Assembly (NCBI GenBank): GCA_010094045.1
Contig: ML986621.1
Coordinates: forward strand, 124,001-188,000
Reading direction: 5' to 3'
Length of the DNA: 64,000 nucleotides
Origin: Lojkania enalia
Lineage: Eukaryota; Ascomycota; Dothideomycetes; Pleosporales
How positions within the stretch are numbered: position 1 is the first letter of the stretch; the number at the start of each line of letters is the position of its first letter. A program made the position numbers and the translations under genes. Of this stretch, positions 10,920 to 21,877 are shown piece after piece. A model generated the notes under the pieces. It searched no databases, was not told where the DNA came from, and was given only the letters and a program-made list of their open reading frames with translations.

Positions 10920-12110
10920 TCACATCGATGTCTCTTCCTGACTGGCTTCTACATCAACATCTCTTCTTGGCCAACTTCCAATCGATGCCTCTTGCTCGTT
11001 AGCTTCCACATTCGGCATCTTCCTAGCTTCTCGACCAACTTTTGAACTCTTCGACGCATCTAATTGATAACCATCCGTCATGATCACTTGCATGAGCTTG
11101 AGCGATCTTCTGTAGAGATAATAGATTTGATTTGCGAGCAGCTCTCCCCAAATAGCATCCGCAATCTGAGGCTGGTTTGCAAGCTTTTGAAAGACAAGTC
11201 ATGCCATTAGTTCGGTATTTGTCATTTTGGCACCACTCGATTCATGCTCACGAGGGAGAGCCTTATACTCTTTGATCGTACTAGCAAAGCATCCAATATT
11301 CGGGTCGTGCATAAAAAAATCTTCAATTATGTTTGGCCACACCTCGGCCCCAGTATGAATATATGATTATTGGAAAACCTTTCGATGGGCAGGTAAGAAA
11401 AGGCAACGAACACCAAGACGCTGCGCAGATCAAGAGAGCCTATCGTAGAGCATACAATTGGGCTATGCACTCTTAGGATACTATACAGAGGCAATCTATC
11501 GATGTCTACCTCCTCACTGAGGCGTTTCGACACCTTCCATGGGTGAAGAGTTTTATCCTGGAGAACCGATTGGATTCCAAAAACTACCCAGAACAGTAAA
11601 GTAGCTACACTCCGAGATTGGGATCCTACTAGTCACTGTAGTACACGAAGCATATGAATTAAGCTTTACATAGTCGGCAAATTACGTGGAGTGCGCTAAA
11701 TTGACCCCAAATTTATAGTCTATTCCATGGCGGTTGTATTCGGTGCGCCTGCTAAGAGTAAACACAAGTTAAGACAGAAGCTAGACATATAGAGTGCCTC
11801 ATATAAGTTTATAATGCCTAAGATGTTGTTATCCCTACTACTTTTCCGAACAGGCGCATCAACAAGCACGTTTATTGAGAGCAAAATCACATCAGCTGTC
11901 TCTGAGTTGAAAAATGTCTCTGTCAGCTCCCATTAATTCTATCTTCTGTGCATAATCAAAGACATCTGTGATCCTCTCCTGTTCTGGTTCCTGAGTCTCA
12001 TTCTTCACCTTCACGCCGTTGAAATTCTGGAAATCGCTGGAGCATGCCAGCGAGTCGATGCCTATATCTTCTGGGAGATGGCTTCTTTGGGAGACAGCTT
12101 TCCGCAGCTA
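10920..12110 (-). pseudogene. Decayed minus-strand coding relic, family uncertain
   Basis: Three minus-strand stretches read like protein but are separated by stops and frame changes. The first (about 12110 to 11893) contains EDIGIDSLACSSDFQNF. The second (about 11590 to 11327) contains WVVFGIQSVLQDK and KRLSEEVDIDRLPLYSILRV. The third (about 11360 to 10920) contains EVWPNIIEDFFMHDPNIG and, after one in-frame TGA at 11199-11201, KLANQPQIADAIWGELLANQ. The second and third overlap around NHIF/VWPN as expected after a frameshift near 11350. The pattern recalls the long fungal DUF6604-type proteins, but that is only a weak impression. There is no start codon or intact frame. Confidence 0.4.
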
Positions 12111-12716
12111 TGCTGATTGGAGATCGAGAAAACATACTCCCGTGGCTATGACTTCATAGGGATCATTCAAACACTACATGAGACATTGGAACATCTTCAT
12201 GCCCAAAATTGCCAAATTCTCGATAATACAAACACATTTACTAGTATATAGCAAACGCTAAAGGAACGCCTTGCAATAGTACCCGTCCACATGAGCAACC
12301 GCGAGGAGGGTGACAGGAGTTGGTGGTATTGAGTAGTTCTTAGCATTTATTATGATTTGATGGACTTAGGCACATCAGAATTTGTGGTTGAACAGAATGC
12401 ACCGAAGGTATTCCAGAGAAAGCTTTAGAAAGTAATGGTTGCGGTTATTCCTGAATAATTTTACGCATCATGCATGACTCAAAAAATAATTACAGAGCTT
12501 CTATTCATACATATCTGTGATATCTTGTGTTGTACTAACCAAATCATGTCATGATATCGCGCTCTAGACTTGAGTAACCATCGAATATATTTGACCATCG
12601 CCTAATGTCAGTACGAGTAGAAAGATGAACATGGGGGCCGTCTAAACATGTCCGACTTGCGATCAGAGGAGAACAAATATTAGGGTTCGATCCCTGGATT
12701 AACTGTCCCGGGTAGA

Positions 12717-14721
12717 TTATTCTCCCGGAACGACATGTATCTCCCAATCAGCACCATCTCTTCCTTTCACCTTTGCCCTTTTCCTAGAATCGCCTAGAGG
12801 TCCGTTCGGACTCGTCACTCCACTTTTCAGCAATCCTTTCCTTCCACCATATTTCAAATGACCGAGAAAGTCTACCGAAACGTCAATGTATTCCCCCAAC
12901 GCCACTTCGGAATTTAGAGTTGTGCCGGTTACCATCTTCATTATCCATGGAACAATCAGCGGAGCATCAGTACATGACGGATGGGCGCTTCCAACTATCC
13001 TACATGTTAACAGCTAATCCTTTCCTAGATCCCATAATCAGGAACTTACTCAGTGTCATAAACCACCCCTTGCTAGTCTCTTTAACGATTTCCTTCACGA
13101 CATCGAAATGCCAACCCTGCCCGTAAAAGTCTAACTGTTTCTCCGTCCATTCACCAGATTGTATCACAAGGAGCGGAACATCGATATCTTTGTTCAGCGG
13201 ACCTGAGCCTTTGCCTGGATCTAGAGCAATCCCACCATTGATCGGAATCTGACCAAATGATGCGTTTTTTAAGGCCTGCATAGCCCCAGTTGCACCGTAT
13301 GAGTGACCCACAATAGTAACAGCTGAGAGATCCAATCGATTCTTGAAACCCGGAAGCGCTGTTCGCGGCGATTTTGGCTTTAGGTTCTCCATGGTTTCAC
13401 CTTGGCCTGCGTTCAGGGCATGGAAGAGGCGGATCGTCTCATGGATTTCGGCTTCACGGAATGCAAGCTGGGCTACCTTGAGGTCGGATTCTTTCATTGG
13501 CGGATCATATCTATAGTATAGGTTAGATGAAATCAGCATGTATAACCCCATTCAGTGCTTTTAATAAGGTGGCATTGAAGCCCTTGAAGATGAGAAAGTG
13601 ACTTACTCTAGATCCTGTAGCCGAACATGATAGATCGTCCTCATAGTCCCATCAGACCGATGGACAATCGTTCCAGGTCCACTTCCATCTCTATGTTCCA
13701 CGGCTGCTACCACGTATCCGTGACTCGCGACACTCCCTAGGTAATGCGAATAGCTTTGCGACATCCCAGCCATGCCATGCGTAAATACAACACAAGGTAA
13801 CTCGGCACCCCCTTCAATCTTAACGCCCTCTGTAGCCAACTTCTCTTGCTTCCCTACCCCCTTCAACAAGCGGCGGATTCCATTGCTCTCGCCTTCATTA
13901 GTTCGGGTGGGTGACCCAGAGGAGAGTATTGGCGCATCAACAATACCAGGAATCGTGGTTTTGGAGCCAAGGAGCCACATTATGAAAGTAAATGCGGCTT
14001 GGAAAGGTGGGAAGTAGATACGAGCCAGCCGGGCGTAACCGGTACCGATTAAAGAGATAGGCTGTGGGAGCCATGGCCGAGCTTTCGGTTGGGGTTGTGA
14101 TAGAGAAGGCGGTGATATTGTGGAGGGGTAATAGAGAGTGACTGCGAGCGTTGAGAGCTGTTGGATTGTTAGGAGACATTTGCGGTATGAATTGACAAAA
14201 AAAAGAAAAAAAAAAAAAGAAAAGAAAAGCGACGTTTGAAAATAATAAAGTTCAAAGAGCTCTTAACGCTTTGTTAAAAATACTGAACAACTGACGGCCG
14301 GAATTAAAAACGAAAGACCGGACCATGAATAAGAAGAGGGGAAAAAATAAAATTAAATAAAATTAATTTAGGCTTTGAAGGGCGTTGACTTTGAGGAAAT
14401 CTGTACATGGATCTAGATATCAAAATCGATCTCCTGATCCTCGAGAGCGCACGCAACAGGAAATAATAAATATAAAAAGTCCATACAGACCTCAAAATGC
14501 GTCTCCCCCGTCTCCTTCAGCACTGCTTCATGCAAAACCCTCCTCTGTACCTCAACTTCTACATCCAGAACCCCTACTTCATGCGGCCCGTGATATTTAG
14601 GTAGTGGCGAAGTTATCGGAGTTAAGCTAAAGACAAAGATCCAGAACAGAGTGATAGCCGAACCAAAGAAAACGATGCGTCTCCAGGAGAATCTGGAGAT
14701 GCGGCAGAAATTTATCAACAT
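12717..14721 (-). CDS. Membrane-anchored PAF-acetylhydrolase-like phospholipase A2/esterase
   Basis: Four exons (14721-14487, 14141-13607, 13510-13050, 12994-12717) join in phase to 502 aa. The N-terminus has a basic stretch then a hydrophobic anchor ([18 protein letters not shown]). The family segments follow: [44 protein letters not shown] and [15 protein letters not shown]. The nucleophile elbow is GHSYGA with Ser at about 327, a candidate catalytic Asp is in GGIALDPG, and the His is in GSAHPS. These fit the lipoprotein/plant-type PAF acetylhydrolase fold, which releases short or oxidised acyl chains from phospholipids. Intron 1 is 345 nt, long for this locus, and holds a poly-pyrimidine tract. 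The intron 1 boundaries were chosen because GTATGG/CAG gives FEVFTLYYP. A GTCTGT donor with an upstream acceptor is a less likely alternative. Confidence 0.85.
14197..14229. repeat. A-rich (minus strand T-rich) simple tract inside intron 1 of the PAF-AH-like gene
   Basis: About 33 nt almost entirely A with scattered G on the plus strand. It reads as a polypyrimidine run on the transcribed strand, roughly 55 nt upstream of the proposed 3' splice site. Confidence 0.8.
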
Positions 14722-15376
14722 CGATAGAGAAGTGGTATTAATGATTTAGGCGTTGGAGTTATGGATTTGAGAAATGAAGTTGTAGGGGAGGCCTATCAAT
14801 TACATATCGGGCAATGATGACAAAGGTGGCTGATGACGCATGGGGCTGGGCCCGAGATGCGGGGCGCGCTCATTGGTGCGGACGGATGCGGAGACTACTT
14901 CAACTTCATTCAATTTTCTGTTCACGATACCCCATCCTAGATGTTCTAGCCTCCCCACTGCGTTCCGCTGTAATCATGCGCAGGGCTCTCCCTGCATTAT
15001 CATGCTTCTCTAGTGGCGATATCGTCTAAGTCTTCTCCACTACACTAAGAAAAGGTGTACGGAGCACATGGCGCTCCTACTATATGGCTTATTTCTAAAG
15101 ACCTCTATCTTTCCTGTGGGGATTATAATCGGAGTGATTGAGTGTCGGTTAAATTGAATGTTTAAGACCCTTTGCGAGTACGTATTCCCTACTTTCAATG
15201 TAGCTGCACTGATCAAGCTATTATTAATCCAAACACATGTTTTACGAAAAGGCGATTACGTTCAAACTCCAAACATGCAATCACTTCTCTAGATGAAGAC
15301 AGTGTTCTTTCTACTTAAACCTATCACATGAGAGCCTCTGGATAGCAGCTGGTAAATCTATACACCGAAAGTTGGC
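14722..15376. other. Intergenic, no supported gene
   Basis: Promoter side of the PAF-AH-like gene and 3' side of the acyltransferase. The open frame at 14814-15029 has no motif. No RNA gene was recognised. Confidence 0.5.
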
Positions 15377-17427
15377 TTACTGAACGCCCAGAACCTCCTT
15401 GGCGGCACCGCCTTTCTGGAATGCTTTGAATTTCTCTTCTACTGCCTTCCTCACATCAAAGCCTTGAACTATACTACCTCTTCTCTTCCTATCCTCAATT
15501 TCCTTCTTTACCTCGAGGACAATCTCATCGATTTCTGCTTCAGGATCATCCGCAATTCCAAGAGTTGGTGCCCGTCGCACGCCGTCCGTACTATCTATCC
15601 GAGTCAACGTTTCCCTTTTGGCCTCTTCACGCGCAACTTTTTCGATGCCGCTGACATCAATGGAGGAGGTGCGAGTAGATTGCCGCTTAACGAGAGTTTT
15701 GCGGAAAGGTAGCCTGCGTGAGAAGAGGGCGAAAGAAGCTGCCACGCCAATGATTGTGTAGAAATATACGCGGGCCCAGACTTTCATGGTATCATTGAAG
15801 GAGAGGATGATGAAGGGCGCGACAGTGTAGGCGAAGGCTACTTGCGTGAGAAATATTGTGAATAAATCATAATATTTCTTTGAAGGAAGCGGGGCTTTGC
15901 CATCAGGAGTCATGAAAAAAGGTCGGATTAGACGTCGGCCGCCTATGATCACATTAAGATTAGCCCAAACATTGCTTAGAGACTAGAAGATGTCGAAAAC
16001 ATACTCTTGGCGATAATCTGGAGGCACGATGCGAGAATAAATGCAAGATAATATCCCGGATAGAAGCCATGCCAGAAAGCGCTAGTAATAAACGTTGCAA
16101 TGGTTGCCCTAGCACCGGGTTTCTTGCCCTTCGGTGTAACACGAAGATACATATAGTTCCGCAGCCAGTTATTCGTATTTATATTCCAATTTCCGAGATA
16201 TGCACGAGTATTCTGTGCGGTCTCGATCGCCATGGGTTTGATATTTGTGAGTCGGTCCCATTTGGCTCGGCCAGTATTCGGATCGATGCCATTGTAACCG
16301 ATCCCGGAAAGAATACAAGCACCTTCAGCAAGGCTCCAAACACCGTAGTACTTCATTCGGGTAGTCATACCGAGCATATAAAGGATCCAAACTCGGCGAG
16401 GGAGCCGGTATTTCATGTAATCATCGCTTAGCACGAAACCTGTGTTGTACCAACTTGAGAATTTCAGAAAGGCCAGAACCCAGACTGTACCAATAAATGC
16501 CTTGATCGTTGCAGGAGTGCCACTGCGAGGGATTTTCCGCTTCTTGCGGGTTGGGGGGGCTTTTGAGGGGTCGGTTCCAGGAGGGAGCGCAAACATGGTT
16601 GTTGTGATGTAACGGCTATAGTCGCAGTAATCAAAGGCGGGCCCGCCCATGATCGCAGGGAAGAAGAAGACGTAGCCAAGATAGTCTAGAATGCTAGGTA
16701 TTTCCCTAACTGCGTGCTCTCTTTGAAAATCAGAAAGCTCAGAGTCAGGGAGGCGGCCATCTTGGACGTTCCAACAGAATGCTGTCAGCTGCAATGGTCA
16801 GCAAGTTTAGCACACAAAGTCTAGAGGAAAGATACCTTCATCACGAGCACCATTTGAGCACCTTTAATGCGATCAGTTATTGAACCGCTAATTATGCGGC
16901 CAACTTACCTGTAATATCGATAGCAGAGGCGTCATCCGCTATTTGGCGATAGATGTGATTCACCGACATGTGGCCCATGAGAAACACGAAACCTAACCAT
17001 GGCATGTATGGAGAATTGATCTTAGCCGATATATAATATGCACCCAAGGCACTTATTAGGAGGGTTCTAAGACCAGCCCACAAGTCAAACAAGCCCACCA
17101 GGTAGAAAAGCGACACGCTATAAACTGTAAGCATGAAATTCTAATCTCGATCAAATCACATGCCTTATTACGAATAGATTCTTCTTCCATGGCTCCTTGT
17201 CGGGGATGCGTTTTAGAAGAGCAGCAAGAGGGTACGACAGATAGAACGAAAAGACAAGCTTTACTGGGTAAATTTAGTAATAGCTAGATAGAAGCTACTC
17301 AAGTCTCTTACGCTCGTCTACGGATGCACCTAACGCACTGCCAACGTAGGCAAATGCTACGTTTGTCAATAGATACCTAAGCGACATAATTCTCGTCATA
17401 CTCACGGGTATTGATGAAGGGAAGCAT
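15377..17427 (-). CDS. ALE1: ALE1/LPCAT-type MBOAT lysophospholipid acyltransferase
   Basis: Seven exons: 17427-17406, 17356-17312, 17263-17164, 17117-16909, 16861-16836, 16788-16005 and 15942-15377. All join in phase to 583 aa, typical of fungal ALE1. It is a multispanning ER enzyme that re-acylates lysophospholipids. Diagnostic segments are YLVGLFDLWAGLRTLL, GFVFLMGHMSVNHIYRQ, LTAFCWNVQDGRLP, ARTKKYYGVWSL-type RMKYYGVWSLAEGACI, and NWNINTNNWLRNYMYLR with the conserved Asn. The active-site His lies in TSAFWHGFYPGYY. The C-terminal tail is hydrophilic and charged. Exons 1 and 2 are tiny (22 and 45 nt) but give the expected MLPFINTPFAYVGS. Intron 3 (17163-17118, 46 nt) only works as a GC-AG intron (AG/GCATGT). 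The gene is head to head with CWC27. Confidence 0.9.
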
Positions 17428-17798
17428 TTTGAGAAATCTTGCGCTAATGCAATTTGAGCTTGGTGACGCAAGGTACAGCTGAATATGACAAAAGGGAGAG
17501 AGCATGCAGGAAGAGAAGTTAAGCTTATGAGGCTCTCATTGTAGGAGCTGCGATGCTAGAAATACCAAAGGATGGAAATTCCTGGGTCAAATGGCGAAAG
17601 TCGTGCGAATCCTAGAAAGTGTCTGAGTGACGTCGGCGCGTGGCCAGAGTAAGTCGTGTGCTAGTCTTTAAAAGGTATAGTGCAATATTGCGAGCTTCGC
17701 GTGGGCGGTGAACGCTCGTTCACTGGCAGAATTTCAGGTCCTAACATCACAACACCGATTTCCCAACTACAGGTCAAGTCGGGTAATCAGCCACCAGA
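17428..17798. promoter_or_regulatory. Shared divergent promoter region, ALE1-like / CWC27
   Basis: A 371-bp gap separates the two divergent ATGs, so both promoters must lie here or overlap the 5' ends. No clear TATA box was seen. A TGACGTCGG sequence near 17628 resembles a CRE/ATF (TGACGT) site. This is position-based inference. Confidence 0.45.
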
Positions 17799-19355
17799 AT
17801 GAGTACTGTGTACAACCTTGAACCCAATCCGACCGCAAAAGTTCTCCTACAAACTACGTCCGGCGACCTGGAGCTTGAGCTCTTCGCGAAGCAAACACCC
17901 GTCACATCACGGAATTTCCTGCAGCTATGTCTCGATGGGTATTATGACAACACTATATTTCACCGCCTGGTGAAGGGGTTTATTATACAGGGCGGTGACC
18001 CCACCGGCACTGGTCAAGGCGGAGAGAGTAGTTACGATGGCGAACCTTTCGTAGACGAATTCCACAGCCGTTTAAAGTACAACCGCAGAGGCCTGTTGGG
18101 CATGGCGAATACGGGAAGCAAAAATGACAATGGGAGTCAATTCTTCTTTACACTTGGCAATACGCCGGAGCTCAATGAGAAAAATACGCTATTTGGGAGG
18201 GTAGTCGGGGATACAATCTATAATCTGATGAAGATGGCGGAGGCGGAGATTGCTGACGGCAGCGAAGACCGTCCAATGTATCCCACTAGGATCACTGGCA
18301 CGGATATCATCATTAATCCGTTCGAGGATATGGTCAAAAGGTCCCGGATAGCGGAGCGCATGAAGCCGGAACCGAAGAAGGCCAAGAAGCCAAAGAGAAA
18401 GGCAGGCAAGGCATTACTTAGTTTCGGTGACGAAGGAGATGACGTAGAGTCAGTGCCGCTTCCTAAGAAAGCAAAGTACAACACACAGCTTGTCAATGTG
18501 GGCGAAGCAGTGCCCTCGGACCTCAATACCACTATGCCGAAGACATCGAAAATAGAAAAAGCTATACCCATCCGAAAACCTGCCCGTGCATCTCCGTCAC
18601 GATTGCCGTCTCCAAAGCGCACATCAAAAGCTCTCTCAGAGTCACCATCTCGAGAGAAAGCTCAATTGCCGCCGACACGGGAATCATCACCGGAATCCGT
18701 GAAGCAATCAAAGCTTGATCATGTCAATGCACAGATTGAAGCAGTCAAGGTGTCTATGAAGCGTAATACTATGACCCAGAATGCGGCTCCAACAACAAAG
18801 AAGTCGCTACTAGAGGAAATGATACCTACGACATCTACCCGTGGCCGGAAGCGAGGCGGTGGTGCAAACGATACAGTTTCAGAAAAGGCTGCACTAGACA
18901 TTTTGGCAAAGTTCAGGTCAAAGTTGGAGGCCGCCCCTGAACCAGCCAAGGTCCGTTCCCCTGGTATCCCGGAAAGACTTCTCGATACTAGCAGCACCCA
19001 AGGGGGAAATGCAAGGGGAGTCAATAACGATACGGCTACAGAAGAAGAGGCTCCTTGTGACCTCCACTTTATTGTCGGCTGCCAATCGTGCACTGCTTGG
19101 GATAAACAGGACCAGGCGGAATCAGATGATGATACAGGATGGATGTCGCATGCCCTGACCTTCGCCAAAGACAGATTAGGGAAAGATCTCGAATGGAAGC
19201 GTAAGAATGAGGAAGAACTTGTCGTCATCGATCCATTGGAGAAAGCGCGTGGCTTGAAGGAGGGGCGAAGAGTGAATCGTGATCGAGATGATAGGGGACA
19301 AAGCAGGAAATGGGATTCAGACAAAAGAAGCAGAGGACGCCCTGCCGCAGTATAA
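17799..19355 (+). CDS. CWC27: Spliceosomal cyclophilin CWC27
   Basis: Single-exon gene, 518 aa. Residues 10-175 are a cyclophilin domain: FHRLVKGFIIQGGD, GTGQGGESSYDGEPF, GMANTGSKNDNGSQFFFTLG and NTLFGRV. Charged and Ser/Lys-rich linkers with coiled-coil character follow. Near residue 420 a conserved-looking CDLHFIVGCQSC precedes DDTGWMSHALTFAKDRLGKD, as in fungal CWC27 C-termini. CWC27 joins the activated spliceosome with CWC22 and related factors. The position equivalent to Trp121 of human cyclophilin A is Glu (about residue 124, PELNEKN), as in other CWC27 proteins, so prolyl isomerase activity is likely absent or weak. The start ATG is preceded by CACCAGA and no upstream in-frame ATG fits better. 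Confidence 0.93.
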   Translation: MSTVYNLEPNPTAKVLLQTTSGDLELELFAKQTPVTSRNFLQLCLDGYYDNTIFHRLVKGFIIQGGDPTGTGQGGESSYDGEPFVDEFHSRLKYNRRGLLGMANTGSKNDNGSQFFFTLGNTPELNEKNTLFGRVVGDTIYNLMKMAEAEIADGSEDRPMYPTRITGTDIIINPFEDMVKRSRIAERMKPEPKKAKKPKRKAGKALLSFGDEGDDVESVPLPKKAKYNTQLVNVGEAVPSDLNTTMPKTSKIEKAIPIRKPARASPSRLPSPKRTSKALSESPSREKAQLPPTRESSPESVKQSKLDHVNAQIEAVKVSMKRNTMTQNAAPTTKKSLLEEMIPTTSTRGRKRGGGANDTVSEKAALDILAKFRSKLEAAPEPAKVRSPGIPERLLDTSSTQGGNARGVNNDTATEEEAPCDLHFIVGCQSCTAWDKQDQAESDDDTGWMSHALTFAKDRLGKDLEWKRKNEEELVVIDPLEKARGLKEGRRVNRDRDDRGQSRKWDSDKRSRGRPAAV

Positions 19356-20093
19356 AACTGCATAAAATCCTAAACATTAGCACTACAAAGAAAGGAAAAG
19401 GATGTGCGTCAAATCTTCACATATTAGACAGCCCCGAGTTGTTATTCGAACTCTCATCTTTCCAGCCCTTCGCGCTAATGCATAATGAGCCCTCAAGTAT
19501 TGCTAGATAACAAAATACATGAACAATTCAGTCATGCGCCGAAATCATTAGTTAGCCCGAGGTCCCATCGTCTTGGAGTTATATGTGGCGCATCATGTTG
19601 TGGCGCACGGCTGCACCAGCAAGCTCCTTCTGATTGGGGAACACGTGCTGGAATACGGCTGCCTGGCGACTGCACAAAACATGCGCTGGACCGACGTCAA
19701 CGATGGCACGTGTTTTCACCCATCCTGCTCCCCGTGGCTCATAACCGCAGCGATCCCTACCATATTCCCATCGCTACCATTCATTCACACGCACCGTGAC
19801 GCCAGATTCGGCATTACGCTCCAACTGAGCATGCGGCAGCGCTACCCTTTTAGCCTTGTCGCACCTGTCGACTAGGCACCTCCGATCGTACTCCTTGGCT
19901 GATATTTTTCAGCTCTTGTTTAGCTCACGAGGTTGGTCTGCATCGCCGGAGCCTTCTGCCCGGGACAAGCCACGCTTAACAAGTCCTATCTTTATAGGTT
20001 GCCTCGCCACACCCTTCAATGATCTCTCTCTAAACAGTCCGTCTGAGACCTATTAACAGTTTAATTTGGCCTTGCCTTCATTCTAGATTCAGG
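19356..20093. other. Intergenic, no supported gene
   Basis: Between CWC27 and the F-box gene, both on the plus strand. Overlapping frames at 19485-20056 are Cys/His/Pro-rich noise with no motif. It probably holds the CWC27 terminator and the next promoter, but no explicit signal was seen. Confidence 0.45.
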
Positions 20094-21877
20094 ATGAGTT
20101 GCTTTATGGGTTGCTTCGGCTGGCGGCCGGCGAAGATGCCTAGAGCAAACGAGCAGAATACGGTCATCTGGTTGGCAACCTTGAAGATATTGATGATCAT
20201 TCCGGTGGCAGTTGCGGCGTTCAAAGCGAAAGATTCGTACGAGTTCGTTAAGAGGCACCCCGAGCTTCAAGCATCTCCACCATATGACAGCCATGTCCTC
20301 CTATCGCAATTGTTAGTATATGTAGGGGTAAGTATGTTTTCGATGCCTTAGTTAACAGACCAAGAATTTTGTATCCTTCATAGAGCCTAGTTTATTCAAG
20401 TAAAGACTTGTTTAAGAGAACTTGGCTAATAATCGAAAGTCCATGTCCATGTTCCCATGGCTATTCATTAGCTGTTTCCTGCTGTCTATGTGGAGAGGTC
20501 CCTGGATTCTTCTCTATGGGCTTGTCGATCTCGGTCTAGCTGTTACAATTGCTGTCGGTGTTGGCATGGAAGCCAGATACCTACCAGCCTCAGCTAGAGG
20601 ATGTAACAATGCAGTAGATTGGCAGACCGACGGGACGTATAAGAGCTTCTTCCTCCAAGCGGCTGAAGTAGAATCCAAAAAGAGCGCCCGTGGACACTGC
20701 AAAAATTTTGTCACGGTCTGGAGTTTGGCCACCTCTGTTCTGTAAGATTGGCACGATACTTGCATACCGGCACTAATAGGGAAACTAGATTCTTTCAAAT
20801 GGTTATATCCTATGTTGGAATTTTCTTCGACGAACGCCAACACAGCTTGCTCAATCCCTTTAGACCCCTATCTTATTTTGTTATCTCGATTATTAGTCCT
20901 CCCTTCTACTTCCACATACACATTGTCCCGAGAATACGTTTTGCGTATCATTCTGCCAGAAAGTTTTTCCGGCGTATACGTGGCCAAGCAAAACTTGTAT
21001 TCGAAGAGCCCATCGAATATGTTCCGCAATATGAGAGTATACATGTTCAAAACCCAACACTTCAAGAGGTGCTCACCATTGAGCACGTCCTTTTGGATCT
21101 AGTTAACTACCTCCACTACGAAGATATTATCAATCTAAGCCTAAGTTCGAAAGCCATAAGGGAGGCTGTTTTTCCAGGTCACGACCTAGAATATCGAGTT
21201 CCGAAGCTCAAAGACAGCTGTTGCGAGAATGATTCAAAAACAATCTGTCTATACTGCAACAAAAAAATATGCAACGTATTTCGCTCTGATCTGTATAGTA
21301 GGACCACCCGCTAAATTAGGACAGGGCTGTAAGATTGAGATGTTTCAGCAAGGTCTACCAGGTGCCCGGCACGTCAAGTTTTGCCAGCCATATTGTCGTC
21401 AATGCTACTTTAAACAGTTCTCTAGGCATCAGCGAGGGTATAAACGGCCATGCCGATGCCATACTTCGGACCGAAACTTTGGAATTCAGCGTGTCTGTCG
21501 CACGTGTTCCCGCAAAGAGATTTCGGAAATGCAATTAGTACGGACCAAGCGATATCAACAAGAAGCTAGGGATATCGCGAAGGGTAAGTTCTTGAAACCT
21601 GGCGAGATTACACAATGCCGAAATTGTAAACGAGATTTGAAGAGCGGGACGAGGTGGTGGGTATGCGGGAAGTGCAAAGGAGAGTGTCGGGATGTTATAC
21701 ACCCCCCGTATATAGGGAAGAGAAAGGAAGTTGATGTTGAGAAAGCTGCTGCACAAGTACTGCTGGTTGAGCAAAAGGAAACAGCTCGGTCATGGTGGTC
21801 CGCAATGTAAGTTTGTCAGAGATATCTAGTATAACTGTATCTAACAGTGGGATGCCTACAGGTTCGGCATGAAGTGA
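20094..21877 (+). CDS. Membrane-anchored F-box-like, Cys-rich protein
   Basis: Five exons (20094-20327, 20440-20741, 20789-21275, 21325-21806, 21862-21877) keep one frame and give 506 aa. The N-terminal 200 residues have several hydrophobic segments (VIWLATLKILMIIPVAVAAF, LFISCFLLSMW, LLYGLVDLGLAVTIAVGVG, YFVISIISPPFYFHIHIV). An F-box-like segment (TIEHVLLDLVNYLHYEDIIN, then LSLSSKAIREAVFP) follows at about residues 280-315. The C-terminal part is a chain of CxxC pairs: CLYCNKKICN, CQPYCRQCY, CRTC, CRNC and CGKCKGEC, probably zinc-binding. F-box proteins recruit substrates to SCF ubiquitin ligases. Combination with membrane helices suggests a membrane-localised role, which is inference. Exon 1/2 joining uses acceptor AATCGAAAG with an adjacent CTAAT branch site and is the least certain junction. 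Confidence 0.72.

Noticed and set aside
12680..12700. GGTTCGATCC sequence resembling a tRNA B-box
   Set aside because: The flanking bases do not form a T-stem and no A-box, anticodon arm or acceptor stem fits upstream.
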